A DNA stretch of 64,000 nt. Origin: Flavimaribacter sp024343425 (GTDB lineage: Bacteria; Pseudomonadota; Alphaproteobacteria; Rhizobiales; Rhizobiaceae). Positions within the stretch are counted from its first letter, which is position 1, and each line of letters starts with the position of its first letter. The DNA lies in NCBI GenBank assembly GCA_965227645.1, contig OZ245773.1, forward strand, positions 2,356,001-2,420,000. Reading direction: 5' to 3'. The translations under genes and the position numbers were made by a program. The notes beneath the pieces were generated by a model that had not been told where the DNA came from, did not search any database, and worked only from the letters and a program-made list of their open reading frames with translations. This document shows, in pieces, positions 44,628-53,861 of this stretch.

Positions 44628-46673
44628 TTATAGGCCGACTGTCCCCTTCACCGCCACTGCCACCGTCGCCGGCTCAACAAACTCCCCCGTCTCATCCAGG
44701 AACTGGACGCGCGCCATCCAGACAGACTTGTCGCGGATGACCGGAATGACGATCCCCGGGTAGGATGACGGCGTCGCTTCCACGACGACCTGAAAGGCCG
44801 TGCTCGCCATCTGCCGGTTGAAGGTGATCGAGAAGTCCGTGTCGCTGTTGCGGGTGATGCCGTTGATGTTCGTCTCTGTCTCGATGGTAGGATCCGCGCC
44901 GGTGTTCGTCGTGAAAGCCACATAAGCCTCGGTCTTTCCAACGCCCTGGTCTCCAAAAACCGAGACGATGTTCTGCGTCTGGTTGGAGTCGGCGATCAGG
45001 CTGGAGGTGTCGCCGTCAAACTCTTTCGAGATCCGGTGATCGGGGCTGGACGAACGAAACACATTACCGGTCGCAAACAGCGAGGAGCCGGTCGACAGCA
45101 GAACACAGCCTCCCGTGTCGTCGTCGTGGTAGCTCGACGCATTGGTGAGGGAGTGGTTCAAGACATTTCGCACCCCGTCGAAATGATAGCCATAGAGCGA
45201 AAACGAATCCGCGTAGCATTCCGATACGATGTTATTGTCGCCCACCAGGCGAAACGCCGTTTCCATCGTGCCCGTGGTCGGCACGTAGCTCCAGGGATGC
45301 ACCCGGGAAATCATCGAGCCGTAGATCTGTCCCTGAATGCCGGTCTTGCAGCCGAGGATCACGACGTCGGAAATCAGGGCGTCCGAGTTCGATCCGGTAA
45401 GATCGAAGTAAATGCCGCGCGGTGAAGCGCCGGAGACATCGAAGTTGTTGTCGGCCGAGCGCTCCAGCAGACCATCGTGAATGCGCGCCTCGTAGTTGTT
45501 GGCGCTTTGCCCCTCGGTGCCAAGATGGATGTAATTGACGTCGCAATCGGTAAAATGGAAATCGGCAATCTCCACCGCCTCGTATTCCCTGAGAAAGATC
45601 ACCCGTTCCGCCAGATAGTTGGCGTCCAGCTTGCCGCCCCGAAAGCGCACACGCTTGATTCGATTGGAGGCTCCGACGTCGACGTTCAGCATCGCATACA
45701 TTGCGGCCTTGGCCCTGATAACGCAGCCGGCCTGGAGCTCAAACGACACGCCAGGCAGCCATTCGAGCTGCGAAGCAATCGCGTATTTGCCAGGCAATCC
45801 ATGCACGGTCGCGCCATCATCAAACGCGGCCGCATAGTCGATCGCGCTCTGCATGGCGACGCTGCAATCCGTCGCATTGTCCGCGACAGCGCCGAAATGG
45901 TCGAAGGTGATGAACTCATCGGCCGGAACCCAAAGCCGCCCGTCGGCGGTCGTCAGCGCCGGCGTATCCGCGTCGGCGTCCTCGACATAGCGCAACGCGC
46001 GGCCATTGTGAGCCACCAGCAAGATCTGCGTGAATTCCGAGATTGACGTCGCCTCGGCGAGATCCCGGCTGGCGAAAAACTTCACCGCGATCGAGGAAGC
46101 GTGCGCGGCTGCCTCAACGGAAGCCGCCAGCGCCACATCGGCGCCTTGCGAAGCGATCTCCGCGTTTGCTTCCGCGTTCTCGATATCGAGGGCAGTCGGG
46201 CCGTTTTCCAGATCCGCGGCGGAGTCGTCCCATCGCAAAAGCGCCTTCGCCTCCGGTTCGGGCAGAACCACCTCCGTGTTTCCGGAGCTTGCCTTCACCT
46301 TGGCCGCGCGCCGGATGCGGCCGTCCAGCGTCTGGAGCGCCCGCGCGAACCGGTCGAACTGGCTCTCGAACGCCTGCGCGCGGAACGTGCCGATATCGGA
46401 GACTTCCGTCGCCTGTGTCAGCGGCTCGTCCCGGATGATGGTGACCGTGTCCGTCGAAAGAGGCGCTTCCAGAAATGTCACCACGCCGCTTGAGGTTTCC
46501 TCGCCCGCCACCGTGTAGTGGACGGCGATCGTCTGCAGGGTCTCCAGACCGTCTTCATCGGTCAGATAGACTGAAAGATGGCTCTCCTGCTCGAAGAAAT
46601 ACGGAAAGGAGAAGGCGGTCGTCGCGCCGTCGCCGGAATAGCGGATACGGCTTTCCGTAGTCGAAATGGTCAT
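44628..46673 (-). CDS. Podoviral tail fibre with beta-helix domain
   Basis: A 681-residue receptor-binding protein. The N-terminal 120 residues match the T7 gp17-type virion-anchoring domain: RYSGDGATTAFSFPYFF, SHLSVYLTDEDGLETL, VTIIRDEPLTQATE and FESQFDRFARALQTLDGRIR. A short coiled-coil linker leads to a long right-handed beta-helix (from FDHFGAVADNATDCSVAMQS, residue about 265) of the pectate-lyase type, and a C-terminal beta domain. ATG 46673 is chosen so that the anchor domain begins MTISTTESRI. Confidence 0.88.
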   Translation of the reverse strand: MTISTTESRIRYSGDGATTAFSFPYFFEQESHLSVYLTDEDGLETLQTIAVHYTVAGEETSSGVVTFLEAPLSTDTVTIIRDEPLTQATEVSDIGTFRAQAFESQFDRFARALQTLDGRIRRAAKVKASSGNTEVVLPEPEAKALLRWDDSAADLENGPTALDIENAEANAEIASQGADVALAASVEAAAHASSIAVKFFASRDLAEATSISEFTQILLVAHNGRALRYVEDADADTPALTTADGRLWVPADEFITFDHFGAVADNATDCSVAMQSAIDYAAAFDDGATVHGLPGKYAIASQLEWLPGVSFELQAGCVIRAKAAMYAMLNVDVGASNRIKRVRFRGGKLDANYLAERVIFLREYEAVEIADFHFTDCDVNYIHLGTEGQSANNYEARIHDGLLERSADNNFDVSGASPRGIYFDLTGSNSDALISDVVILGCKTGIQGQIYGSMISRVHPWSYVPTTGTMETAFRLVGDNNIVSECYADSFSLYGYHFDGVRNVLNHSLTNASSYHDDDTGGCVLLSTGSSLFATGNVFRSSSPDHRISKEFDGDTSSLIADSNQTQNIVSVFGDQGVGKTEAYVAFTTNTGADPTIETETNINGITRNSDTDFSITFNRQMASTAFQVVVEATPSSYPGIVIPVIRDKSVWMARVQFLDETGEFVEPATVAVAVKGTVGL

Positions 46674-46747
46674 CTTTGTCCTCGATCGCGCACATGGAGA
46701 CACCCGGCGCCGGTTAAGAGCGCCGAACTGCCTCGTTTATCCTGTGA

Positions 46748-46773
46748 AATGAAAGGATCAGCCGAAGCTGATC
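46748..46773 (-). terminator. UUCG-loop hairpin upstream of the tail fibre gene
   Basis: Stem GATCAGC/GCTGATC (46756-46773), with TTCG as the loop on the minus strand, followed by CTTTCATTT. It lies between the 59-aa gene and the tail fibre gene. Could be a weak terminator or an mRNA-stabilising stem. Confidence 0.45.
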
Positions 46774-46809
46774 ATCTGAATGGTGAGCGTATCGGAGCGG
46801 AAGAGATCA

Positions 46810-46989
46810 TTACTCTTCCGTTTCCTCGCATTGGATCTCGTAGCCGCGACCGGTCCAGTGGATTTCGCAAGTCTCGGTCTCGGCGGCTTCCTGGTCGGGC
46901 TCGCCGCCGCAGGCCTTCGGCAAAACGACGAACACAAGGAAAGCGAGGAACGCGGCAATCGTCGCCTGCTGGAACCCGCTACCAAGCAT
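46810..46989 (-). CDS. Small phage-island membrane protein (59 aa)
   Basis: An ORF of 59 codons with SD gagagg six bases upstream of ATG 46989. It begins MLGSGFQQAT, then a TM-like segment (IAAFLAFLVFVVLPKACG), then an acidic soluble tail containing two more Cys (TETCEIHW and YEIQCEETEE). The hydrophobic stretch ending near a Cys resembles a lipoprotein signal but lacks a good lipobox. No family recognised. It lies between an internal virion-type gene and the tail fibre gene. Confidence 0.65.
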   Translation of the reverse strand: MLGSGFQQATIAAFLAFLVFVVLPKACGGEPDQEAAETETCEIHWTGRGYEIQCEETEE

Positions 46990-47021
46990 GTCTGGCCTCT
47001 CGTTTCAGTCGTTGTTGCAAT

Positions 47022-48971
47022 TCAACTCGTATCCGATTCGATTATCGCATTGGCGGCGTGAATATTTCGTTGCTCTGTTTTCGAGCGCCGCGCGATATGA
47101 TCGATTGCCTCTTGCGGCGTGTATCCACGACCAGTCAGTTCCACAAAGCGGTCGAGGTCTGCGCGCCAGCCGACTGTCGAGAAATTCCGGTCGAATTCCC
47201 CCGGCGCCGCGTTCAATAGACCCTTGGCCCGGCTCATGGCGTGGGCGCGCAGTTCGCGGTCTTCGCTGTCCATCCCGATTTCCAGGCCAATCCTCACGCG
47301 CGCGGGCAGGTAGCCCGTCGCCAGCACGAAAGAGAGTTCCGCGCGACGCCGGTTTTCAGGTTTCAGGCGGCTTTCCATTTCGGCCCAGACCTGATCCGCG
47401 ATCTCGGCCTGACGCGGATCTTTCCCATCTGTCGCCGCATGGCCCATGGATAAGGCTTCCTTGAATTCGCGGCTGCGCGCCTGACTTTCAAGTCGCTCGT
47501 TCAGTCTGGCTTCGAGCCGCGCCCGATCAGCGGGCGTCAGGTCTTCCAGAGCAATGTCAGATCCGCTTGCAGTATCACCTCGATCAATAGCGCTTTCGAT
47601 ACGCCGCGCGTTTTCGGTCCTCTTGTCGAATTGCGCGATATCCTTTTGAGCCTTGCGGCGCGCAACGAGACCCCGCGCCCTTGCTTCCTCCCGCAGTCGC
47701 CCCGTGAAGCCGAGGAAAGCAAGGCGAGAATTGGGCTCGCCCGCAATCACACCCGTTCCGTCATCCACCTCGTTGGCCAGCGCCGCCTCGAAAAGTTCGC
47801 CCTGTTTTTTTTCCGGCGCGCGAAATGATCCGGTGACGCCGGAGGCATCGATCTCGACAGCGGACGCCGCCTGCCCGGCGCCGGCCTCCAGCACGCGCGC
47901 TTTGTCACCTGTCCTGTCGGCGACAATTCCCAGGCCGTTTTCAAAAACGACGACGTCCGCCCTGTCGCGGCGTGCCGCAGGTCTGGCGAATGCGCGCAGG
48001 CTGTCGCTGTACGCGCTCACGCCTTCCGGAGAAGCATCAATCCATCCCTGGGCAAAGGCCGTCGCCTTCGCGCCTTCGTCAAAGTTCAATCTGGCGGAAA
48101 ACATCTTCCTGAACACCTGATCGAAGACACCCGCGACAATCGCGTCGCCCTCTGAAACGGCCTTTGCAAGCGTTCGGCTTTTCAGGTTTTTCCCGCCGTC
48201 GCCTTCAAACAGCGGCTGTCGCGAGACCCCCAGCAATTCACCCACTGCATCGGGACGATGATCGATGTAATTGTCGACCAGGGCTGTCGCCAGGCGCTGG
48301 CGGATCTCCCCGCCCAGCGCTTCTTTTGTCTGCTCCGGCAATCCGGAAAGCGCAACCTTTTGCAAATAACTCTGCAGGAACTCGTCGTAGGCTGCGGGCT
48401 GTTCTCTCACGGCTGTCGCGGCTCTTTCGCCGGCCTCCGCGAGCATCGTCAGCCTCTGCCCACGCATGATCTCCGATTGCGTTGCAGCGGCAGCATTTCT
48501 CGCTGGCTCCATGGCCCGATCGGCGATAGCGGCCGCCGCTTGCTGCATATGCTCCGGCTGTTTCGCCCGCAAGGCGGACAGGCGAGGCTCGATAATACGG
48601 TTGACGACATTTGAGTAGAAGTCGCTCGCATCGCCGTCATGCTGCTGCGCCGCCTGAGCCACGTCGACGCCGGCCTGCCCGACCGTTTCCTCCAGTTCGG
48701 TCAGGAAATCGAACCTGGCGGCTTCCTCGAGACGAAGGTCGCGAAGCTGTCCGATCACGGATTCCTCCGCGACGCCCACTCCGTGATCGAGCGCATTCTC
48801 CGCCGCGGCGTCGCCAATCGTATTCTGGTCCAGATTCAACCGGATACGGCTGATGACCGCGCCCAGTTGCTGAAGGCCTTTTCCCGCCGCGTCGTTCATT
48901 GGCGCGCGCGGCATGCCGCCCCGGTCTGTTGCCAGCGAAGCGTTTGAGAAATATGTCGGTATCCTGGCCAT
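47022..48971 (-). CDS. Large internal virion-type protein (649 aa)
   Basis: No named family recognised from sequence alone. The composition is helical, Ala-, Arg- and Glu-rich, with long coiled-coil-like stretches (SRTLAKAVSEGDAIVAGVFD, ARLEARLNERLESQARSREF). There is no signal peptide and no TM. Position directly after the gp14-like gene and before the tail fibre matches podoviral core or ejection proteins of the T7 gp15 type. It overlaps none of its neighbours; 21 bp separate it from the previous gene. Confidence 0.72.
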   Translation of the reverse strand: MARIPTYFSNASLATDRGGMPRAPMNDAAGKGLQQLGAVISRIRLNLDQNTIGDAAAENALDHGVGVAEESVIGQLRDLRLEEAARFDFLTELEETVGQAGVDVAQAAQQHDGDASDFYSNVVNRIIEPRLSALRAKQPEHMQQAAAAIADRAMEPARNAAAATQSEIMRGQRLTMLAEAGERAATAVREQPAAYDEFLQSYLQKVALSGLPEQTKEALGGEIRQRLATALVDNYIDHRPDAVGELLGVSRQPLFEGDGGKNLKSRTLAKAVSEGDAIVAGVFDQVFRKMFSARLNFDEGAKATAFAQGWIDASPEGVSAYSDSLRAFARPAARRDRADVVVFENGLGIVADRTGDKARVLEAGAGQAASAVEIDASGVTGSFRAPEKKQGELFEAALANEVDDGTGVIAGEPNSRLAFLGFTGRLREEARARGLVARRKAQKDIAQFDKRTENARRIESAIDRGDTASGSDIALEDLTPADRARLEARLNERLESQARSREFKEALSMGHAATDGKDPRQAEIADQVWAEMESRLKPENRRRAELSFVLATGYLPARVRIGLEIGMDSEDRELRAHAMSRAKGLLNAAPGEFDRNFSTVGWRADLDRFVELTGRGYTPQEAIDHIARRSKTEQRNIHAANAIIESDTS

Positions 48972-48992
48972 AGTATCGTGCTCGCGCTCCGC

Positions 48993-49436
48993 TCAGATGG
49001 TCGCCCAGTCGGTCTTTGCAGCGCCGCCGATCACGGGAGAAAGAAACCCGTAGACCGCGCCTTGCCTCACCGCGGCGGCGTTCTGCTTCTGGTATCGGGC
49101 ATTGGTCATGAGGTTTTGCGTGCGCGCCTCGCTTCCGTAGCGGATCGCCCGTATGTCGAACGCCGCTTCCGCAGCCGTGTCGTCGATCACGGCAGCGGCG
49201 CTGCCGGTCGGCTTCACACCGGAGGCGGCGTAGTTGGCCACCTGACGTCCGGCGAGCATTCTGGCCTGACGGGTGATCCTGTCGGCTTCGTAACGCCCCC
49301 GTTCGGCCTCCATTTCCGCCTGGTTCTCGTAAAGATCGGCCTGCGTCTCATACGCGTCGGCCTGCGCCTGCGAGGCCGCCAGGCTGCCGAGGCCCGACAA
49401 CACGCCGCCAACCAGCGGCAGCAATTGAATGCACAT
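48993..49436 (-). CDS. Internal virion protein, gp14-like (147 aa)
   Basis: An N-terminal hydrophobic, Gly-rich segment (LLPLVGGVLSGLGSLAASQA) is followed by a long coiled-coil helix of QADAYETQADLYENQAEME type, then TRQARMLAGRQVANYAASGV and a Gly/Ala C-terminus. This layout is typical of small podoviral internal virion proteins that form part of the ejection channel. Start ATG 49436 overlaps the stop of the tail protein upstream (TAATG). Confidence 0.75.
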   Translation of the reverse strand: MCIQLLPLVGGVLSGLGSLAASQAQADAYETQADLYENQAEMEAERGRYEADRITRQARMLAGRQVANYAASGVKPTGSAAAVIDDTAAEAAFDIRAIRYGSEARTQNLMTNARYQKQNAAAVRQGAVYGFLSPVIGGAAKTDWATI

Positions 49437-51919
49437 TACGGTTCTCCTTCTACGCCAACCATGACGCTGCGTATCGTGGCCGGATAGGCCCTGTCCGAGC
49501 GGACGATCGCAACGCCGGAATTGCTCCAGCTGTCCTCCGTCGAAAGCCTTTTGCAGCCGGTGAACAATTCAGGCGCGGAGCCAAGAGTTTCACTGCTTTT
49601 CCTGAACAGGTATTCGAATTGTCTTGCAGCTGTTCCAGCCCTGATATAGCCGGTCTCCAGCAGGTCGAGACTGACGGAGACTGCGCGCATCCGGCGTCCA
49701 AGCGCCGCACCGTCCCGGTTGCCCGCCTGGGGCAATCGCAGGGTTTCGGCGTAACTCTCGAAACGCAGGCCGTAAGTCACTTTCAGGGCTGTCGTTTCAC
49801 CGGGCAAGGTGAACACCCCGTCCGACACGACCGCATCGCCGATATCCACGCCGTCGGCAAACACGCCGACAGTCTCGCCTTCAAGATTCTCGGCGCCGGT
49901 GATTTCCGACGCCGCCTCCTCGAACGCCACCGTCCGGCTGCCGTCAAGAAACACCCCTTCCCCGATCGGCTTGCCGTCGAACGGCATGTCCAGATATTCG
50001 ACGCTGCGTTTCACCGCGCCGTCGATCGTGCGTTTCACAATCAGCCAGAGACGATCGCCGCTTTCCACCGGAACCACACACCCGCTTTCGACAACTGCGC
50101 CGTCATCAGCGTGGCCGCCGGCGACAATGTGCCTTGAAACGCCGACAACCTTCTGATGGCGGTCATAGGTCGTTGCGACAAGAACGCCATCCGTTCGCCC
50201 GCACCATATCAGGCTGTCCGGCGTCTCCTGGTAGCTCAGAAAGGCGATGCCCGGCTTGAAGGCGTGATCCGACAGCACAGTCAGTTCCGGCGAAAGGTAG
50301 CCATTGGCGTCGTAATTGTATGAAAACTCGTGCAGCGTTGCCTTGTGGAACCCCGCATAAATCAGCGTATTGGACACGGTCACCGGCGCGATGGAAGCCG
50401 ATCCGGTCGTCGTCTGCTGCTTCTGGCGCACATTGCCCGGAGACAGCGCCTCGGTGCTTGCGGCCGGTCCAAGCGTCCGCATCGAGCCGTTGGTTCCGAT
50501 AACGAGATCTCCGCTCTCTTCGATAAAGGAAATGGCGTTCAGCCGGCCGCCGGTCATCGAGATGGACAGCCCGTCGGAATCCTCGACAGGAACCGATTGC
50601 CCGAAATTGCCGAACTCCAGCGACTTTGAAAGCCAGACCGTCCGGGGCATCGCATCGTTCCGGCCGAAGGCGAGCCTCGCCTGATAGAAGCCCGCGCAGT
50701 GCGGCCACCCGCTTTGTTCTGACCATGCGCCAAGCGACCAGAACACAATCGGATTGAGATCCGGCAAGGCGTGGCCGTGCAGGCGGATCCGGACAACCGT
50801 CGTTGACACGACTTCCGTGATTTCCGCCCACCTGTAACGGCTGTCGGATCCGAGCAATCGTATGTGCCGGCCCAGGTCCGACGACTGAAAACCGGAGTCC
50901 TGGTTGATGCCCTCCGTTGAAGACGCGGTCAGATCAAAGGGCGTCTGGTCGCTTGCCTTTTGATGAATGGCGAGTTCAGCGCTGCGCGAATACTCGCCGT
51001 CGCTTCCGCCGCCGCCGGAAAACTTCAGCTGGTAATAGGCGTAAGCCGCGTCGTTATCGAATTCATAATAGCGGGTTTCGCTTCCGCTCCACGCCGTCTC
51101 GCCGTCGCGGCTGTCCAGCGTGGTCCAGTTTTCTCCGTCGTTCGATCCCTGGAATTCCCACTGGGTGAAATGGTCGTTGAATTTCGGTTCATTGTCGGTG
51201 GCGGTGATCCAGTAGGCGTCGGCGACTTTCCGGGCGTCATCCGCGAATTGAAACCGTAGATATCCGCTCGATCCCTCGGCAAGCGCAACCTGGGCGACCT
51301 TTTCCCGGTCGAACATGCGGAAGGCGTCCGTCGATCCGTTGCTGGCGCTCGCCGTTCCTTCGGAATCCGTGTTTGATGACATCTGCGGCGTGATGTGACC
51401 CGATTTTTCAGGCGTCAGCGTCGTCGCAGTTGCGTTTTCCTCCAGGTAAGGCCCGTCCTCGAATTCGAACGCCGAAAACGCCCAGTCCACCTCGCCGGAC
51501 CGGATCAGCCTGTAGGGCGGATAATCGCCGTGAACCATGTAGAGAACGTCGGCGCTTTGGGCGTAGCTCACAGAGGCAACATCGGAAACATCATACGGGG
51601 ATTCGATTTCGTAGGCTTCGCCGTCGATCTGGACCTGTCCATCAAGCGCAAAGAAGCGACAATAGCGATCGCCCTGTTCGACGACATAGGCTTCTGTTTC
51701 GTTGAATGCGAACGGGAACAGGCGGGCGACGTCTGTGCTGTCCTTGATCTCCGCCACGAAGACTGTTCCGGACCGGCGCCGGATGCCGCCCTGCCGCAGG
51801 ACGTAGAAGTTTTCACACTTGGCCAGCCCCATGGCGTAGTGATCGGTGTCGATGCGTCCATGCAGCGCCGGCGACAACTCGCCACGCGTAAAGGTCGCCT
51901 GAATGGGATAGACAGTCAT
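49436..51919 (-). CDS. Tail tubular protein B (T7 gp12-like)
   Basis: An 827-residue tail nozzle-type protein. The N-terminus is characteristic of the group: PIQATFTRGELSPALHGRID, GLAKCENFYVLRQGGIRRRS and GTVFVAEIKDS, followed by FAFNETEAYVVEQGDRY. The long middle and C-terminal parts are beta-rich (LAFGRNDAMPRTVWLSKSLE, FGNFGQSVPVEDSDGLSISM). It forms the distal part of the short tail together with tail tubular protein A. It starts 5 bp after the tail tubular A stop. Confidence 0.82.
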   Translation of the reverse strand: MTVYPIQATFTRGELSPALHGRIDTDHYAMGLAKCENFYVLRQGGIRRRSGTVFVAEIKDSTDVARLFPFAFNETEAYVVEQGDRYCRFFALDGQVQIDGEAYEIESPYDVSDVASVSYAQSADVLYMVHGDYPPYRLIRSGEVDWAFSAFEFEDGPYLEENATATTLTPEKSGHITPQMSSNTDSEGTASASNGSTDAFRMFDREKVAQVALAEGSSGYLRFQFADDARKVADAYWITATDNEPKFNDHFTQWEFQGSNDGENWTTLDSRDGETAWSGSETRYYEFDNDAAYAYYQLKFSGGGGSDGEYSRSAELAIHQKASDQTPFDLTASSTEGINQDSGFQSSDLGRHIRLLGSDSRYRWAEITEVVSTTVVRIRLHGHALPDLNPIVFWSLGAWSEQSGWPHCAGFYQARLAFGRNDAMPRTVWLSKSLEFGNFGQSVPVEDSDGLSISMTGGRLNAISFIEESGDLVIGTNGSMRTLGPAASTEALSPGNVRQKQQTTTGSASIAPVTVSNTLIYAGFHKATLHEFSYNYDANGYLSPELTVLSDHAFKPGIAFLSYQETPDSLIWCGRTDGVLVATTYDRHQKVVGVSRHIVAGGHADDGAVVESGCVVPVESGDRLWLIVKRTIDGAVKRSVEYLDMPFDGKPIGEGVFLDGSRTVAFEEAASEITGAENLEGETVGVFADGVDIGDAVVSDGVFTLPGETTALKVTYGLRFESYAETLRLPQAGNRDGAALGRRMRAVSVSLDLLETGYIRAGTAARQFEYLFRKSSETLGSAPELFTGCKRLSTEDSWSNSGVAIVRSDRAYPATIRSVMVGVEGEP

Positions 51920-51924
51920 TGCGT

Positions 51925-52512
51925 CTAACCTCGAACCGCTATCACGTCATTTGTGTCCGCGCGCTCGGCCATTCCCTGCAAACCGTCGATCCGCCGTCCG
52001 CGTTTGAGTTCCTGCTCGAAGCGGTCTGCGGCAAGTTGCGCGAAACTCGCCTTGCCGGTAATCGCATGGGCGAGGTTGGCGGCCAGAAATGCGGCGAACG
52101 CTGTTGTGGCGACAGGAGACCAGAGCCCGATCTGGCTGACGCGCTTGATGTAGCGGCATTTGAGCGGCGGCGCGGCGTCTGTCAGAATGTTCCCGTTTTC
52201 GATTTCGTGCGCAATCGTTCCACCATTGAACAGCCCCTCTTCGCGCAGCGGCAAGACGCGCAGACAATCGCCCGGAAGCGGATAGCTGTAGTCCCAGCCG
52301 AAAAAGGGTTCGTCGGCGCTGGCCGCCAGTTCCGTCCGCGCAATGGCGAAGTTCCAGGGATGCGCCGCGAGAAATGAATCCCGCAGCGCCTCGAAGTTTC
52401 TCTTGAACCGGCGCGCATTCGGCTCGTCATCGTCGATGGACCCGATCGGTCCCTCGTGCAGCATGTCCAGCGCCATGTTGCACACGCCGGTTTCCGTCAT
52501 CGCGGACGTCAT
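51925..52512 (-). CDS. Tail tubular protein A (T7 gp11-like)
   Basis: A 195-residue head-tail adaptor. The diagnostic N-terminal stretch is VCNMALDMLHEGPIGSIDDD, then RFKRNFEALRDSFLAAHPWN and FAIARTELAASADEPFFGWD, and YPLPGDCLRVLPL. The C-terminal helix ends with RRIDGLQGMAE. It joins the portal to the tail tube. The start overlaps the stop of the upstream small gene by four bases. Confidence 0.88.
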   Translation of the reverse strand: MTSAMTETGVCNMALDMLHEGPIGSIDDDEPNARRFKRNFEALRDSFLAAHPWNFAIARTELAASADEPFFGWDYSYPLPGDCLRVLPLREEGLFNGGTIAHEIENGNILTDAAPPLKCRYIKRVSQIGLWSPVATTAFAAFLAANLAHAITGKASFAQLAADRFEQELKRGRRIDGLQGMAERADTNDVIAVRG

Positions 52513-52751
52513 GCAATTTCTCCCGACACGGCGCTCGTGGAGCTGCTTCCGGACTTGCTTCCGGCAGGTGCTTGCCCACGGTTTATGCGGTCGATTGCGA
52601 CCACTTGTTCCGCAAGCTCCCGGCGTTTCACAGCCGTGGCGTCGTCGGTTTTGACCAGGTGGGTCAGTCCATCGGCGCCGGCGGCGAGCCTCGCCAGATG
52701 GTCGCGCCGAACGATCTCGGCTCCATTGCGGGGCCGTTTGGCTTTCATCAT
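52509..52751 (-). CDS. Small phage-island protein (80 aa)
   Basis: A basic soluble protein with KRPRNGAEIVRRDHLARLAA and VKRRELAEQVVAIDRINRG. ATG 52751 has an aggag six bases upstream, positioned just after the capsid terminator, so this is the first gene after the read-through point. It is coupled to tail tubular A by an ATGA overlap. The C-terminus is Ser/Gly-rich. Function unknown; neighbours suggest a role in head completion or tail joining. Confidence 0.68.
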   Translation of the reverse strand: MMKAKRPRNGAEIVRRDHLARLAAGADGLTHLVKTDDATAVKRRELAEQVVAIDRINRGQAPAGSKSGSSSTSAVSGEIA

Positions 52752-52763
52752 CTCGATCTCCTG

Positions 52764-52792
52764 AAAAAGAAAACGGGGGCGGTTGCCCCCGT
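52764..52792 (-). terminator. Rho-independent terminator after the capsid gene
   Basis: ACGGGGGC/GCCCCCGT 8-bp stem (52773-52792) with a 4-base loop, followed on the minus strand by TTTTCTTTTT. It lies 12 bp after the capsid stop. Partial termination here would give a large excess of capsid over tail mRNA, as in many podoviruses. Confidence 0.9.
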
Positions 52793-52803
52793 CCCTGAGC
52801 CGG

Positions 52804-53829
52804 TTAGCCGGCGTTGACGTCAAGCTGCGCGAGCTTGATGTTCTTTCGGTCGTAGACACGGTCCCAGTTTGTCGCGAGAACCAGTTCGGATTCGGTTGGA
52901 GAAATCCCCGAACAGGATCCGTCCGTCCACTTCACGCCGCGCGGATGCAGCACGCAATGCCGTCTTGTGACCATGTTGGTCTGGCCGCCGCCATTGCCCT
53001 TCAGCGGAGACCGGTCATATTCCAGCGCCTGATCGGCATCCAGAGAAGCCGACGCATAGGCGAATGCGCCGCGTCCGAACAGGTAGCAGGTGTACTTGTC
53101 GGAGTTCGTCCCCGAGGTCACCGGCATCTGGTCGTCGATGATCACGAGCCGTCCCTTGTAGTAGGGTATGTCCTTCTCAAGCTTGGAGTCCTGCACGTAG
53201 TCGATGTCGTCATTGTCCTGCACCGACAGGAAAACCGACGAGTGCATGGCGATCGCCACGACGTCGCCGAGGCGGTCTCCCATCGTCTGGCAAGCCCTGT
53301 CGAAGGCCGATCGGGAGAAACGGTTGGCTGCCGTCGGCGACGCGATATCCTGATAGACTGAGAAGATCATGTCGGAGTCGTCGTTGGCTGCGTTGTCTGC
53401 AAACAGGCCCTGGCATGACGCGATGAGCATCGTCTGTTCTGCGCCCATCCAGTCTTCCGCCAGATGCTGCAGCACATGTCCCGCCGGATCCTTACGGTGT
53501 CCACTCGCCATGATCCCTGCAATGTCCATGTGCGAATAGGCCTTTGCCCAATAGTGCTTTACGGCCTGGTCCTTGCTGGCCGTCACCTTCCTGGGCGTGA
53601 TCTCCACCGTCTCGTCGTCGGAAACGATGTCGGGCGCAGTGCGCGAGAGATAATCCCAGAAGGGCATATTGATCAGACGCCCGCCGGCGTTCAATTGCGA
53701 CTGAACTTCCTGCGGCGGCGTTTCAAGTATGCCGGACCGGACGAACAGGTTTCGCTCCGGGAACTCCTCCTTCATGTAGCCGAGATAGACCTCGGGCGTG
53801 ATGATGTCTGACTGATGGGTTATAGCCAT
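52804..53829 (-). CDS. Major capsid protein
   Basis: A 341-residue coat protein. It starts HQSDIITPEVYLGYMKEEFP and contains FWDYLSRTAPDIVSDDETVE, KVTASKDQAVKHYWAKAYSH, GHVLQHLAEDWMGAEQTMLI and DVVAIAMHSSVFLSVQDNDD, the pattern of coat proteins of podovirus-like and related tailed phages with an HK97-type fold. The order scaffold, capsid, terminator supports the call. 32 bp separate it from the scaffold gene. Confidence 0.87.
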   Translation of the reverse strand: MAITHQSDIITPEVYLGYMKEEFPERNLFVRSGILETPPQEVQSQLNAGGRLINMPFWDYLSRTAPDIVSDDETVEITPRKVTASKDQAVKHYWAKAYSHMDIAGIMASGHRKDPAGHVLQHLAEDWMGAEQTMLIASCQGLFADNAANDDSDMIFSVYQDIASPTAANRFSRSAFDRACQTMGDRLGDVVAIAMHSSVFLSVQDNDDIDYVQDSKLEKDIPYYKGRLVIIDDQMPVTSGTNSDKYTCYLFGRGAFAYASASLDADQALEYDRSPLKGNGGGQTNMVTRRHCVLHPRGVKWTDGSCSGISPTESELVLATNWDRVYDRKNIKLAQLDVNAG

Positions 53830-53861
53830 GAGAATCCTCTTTCATTGGCAAATGCGCGCGC

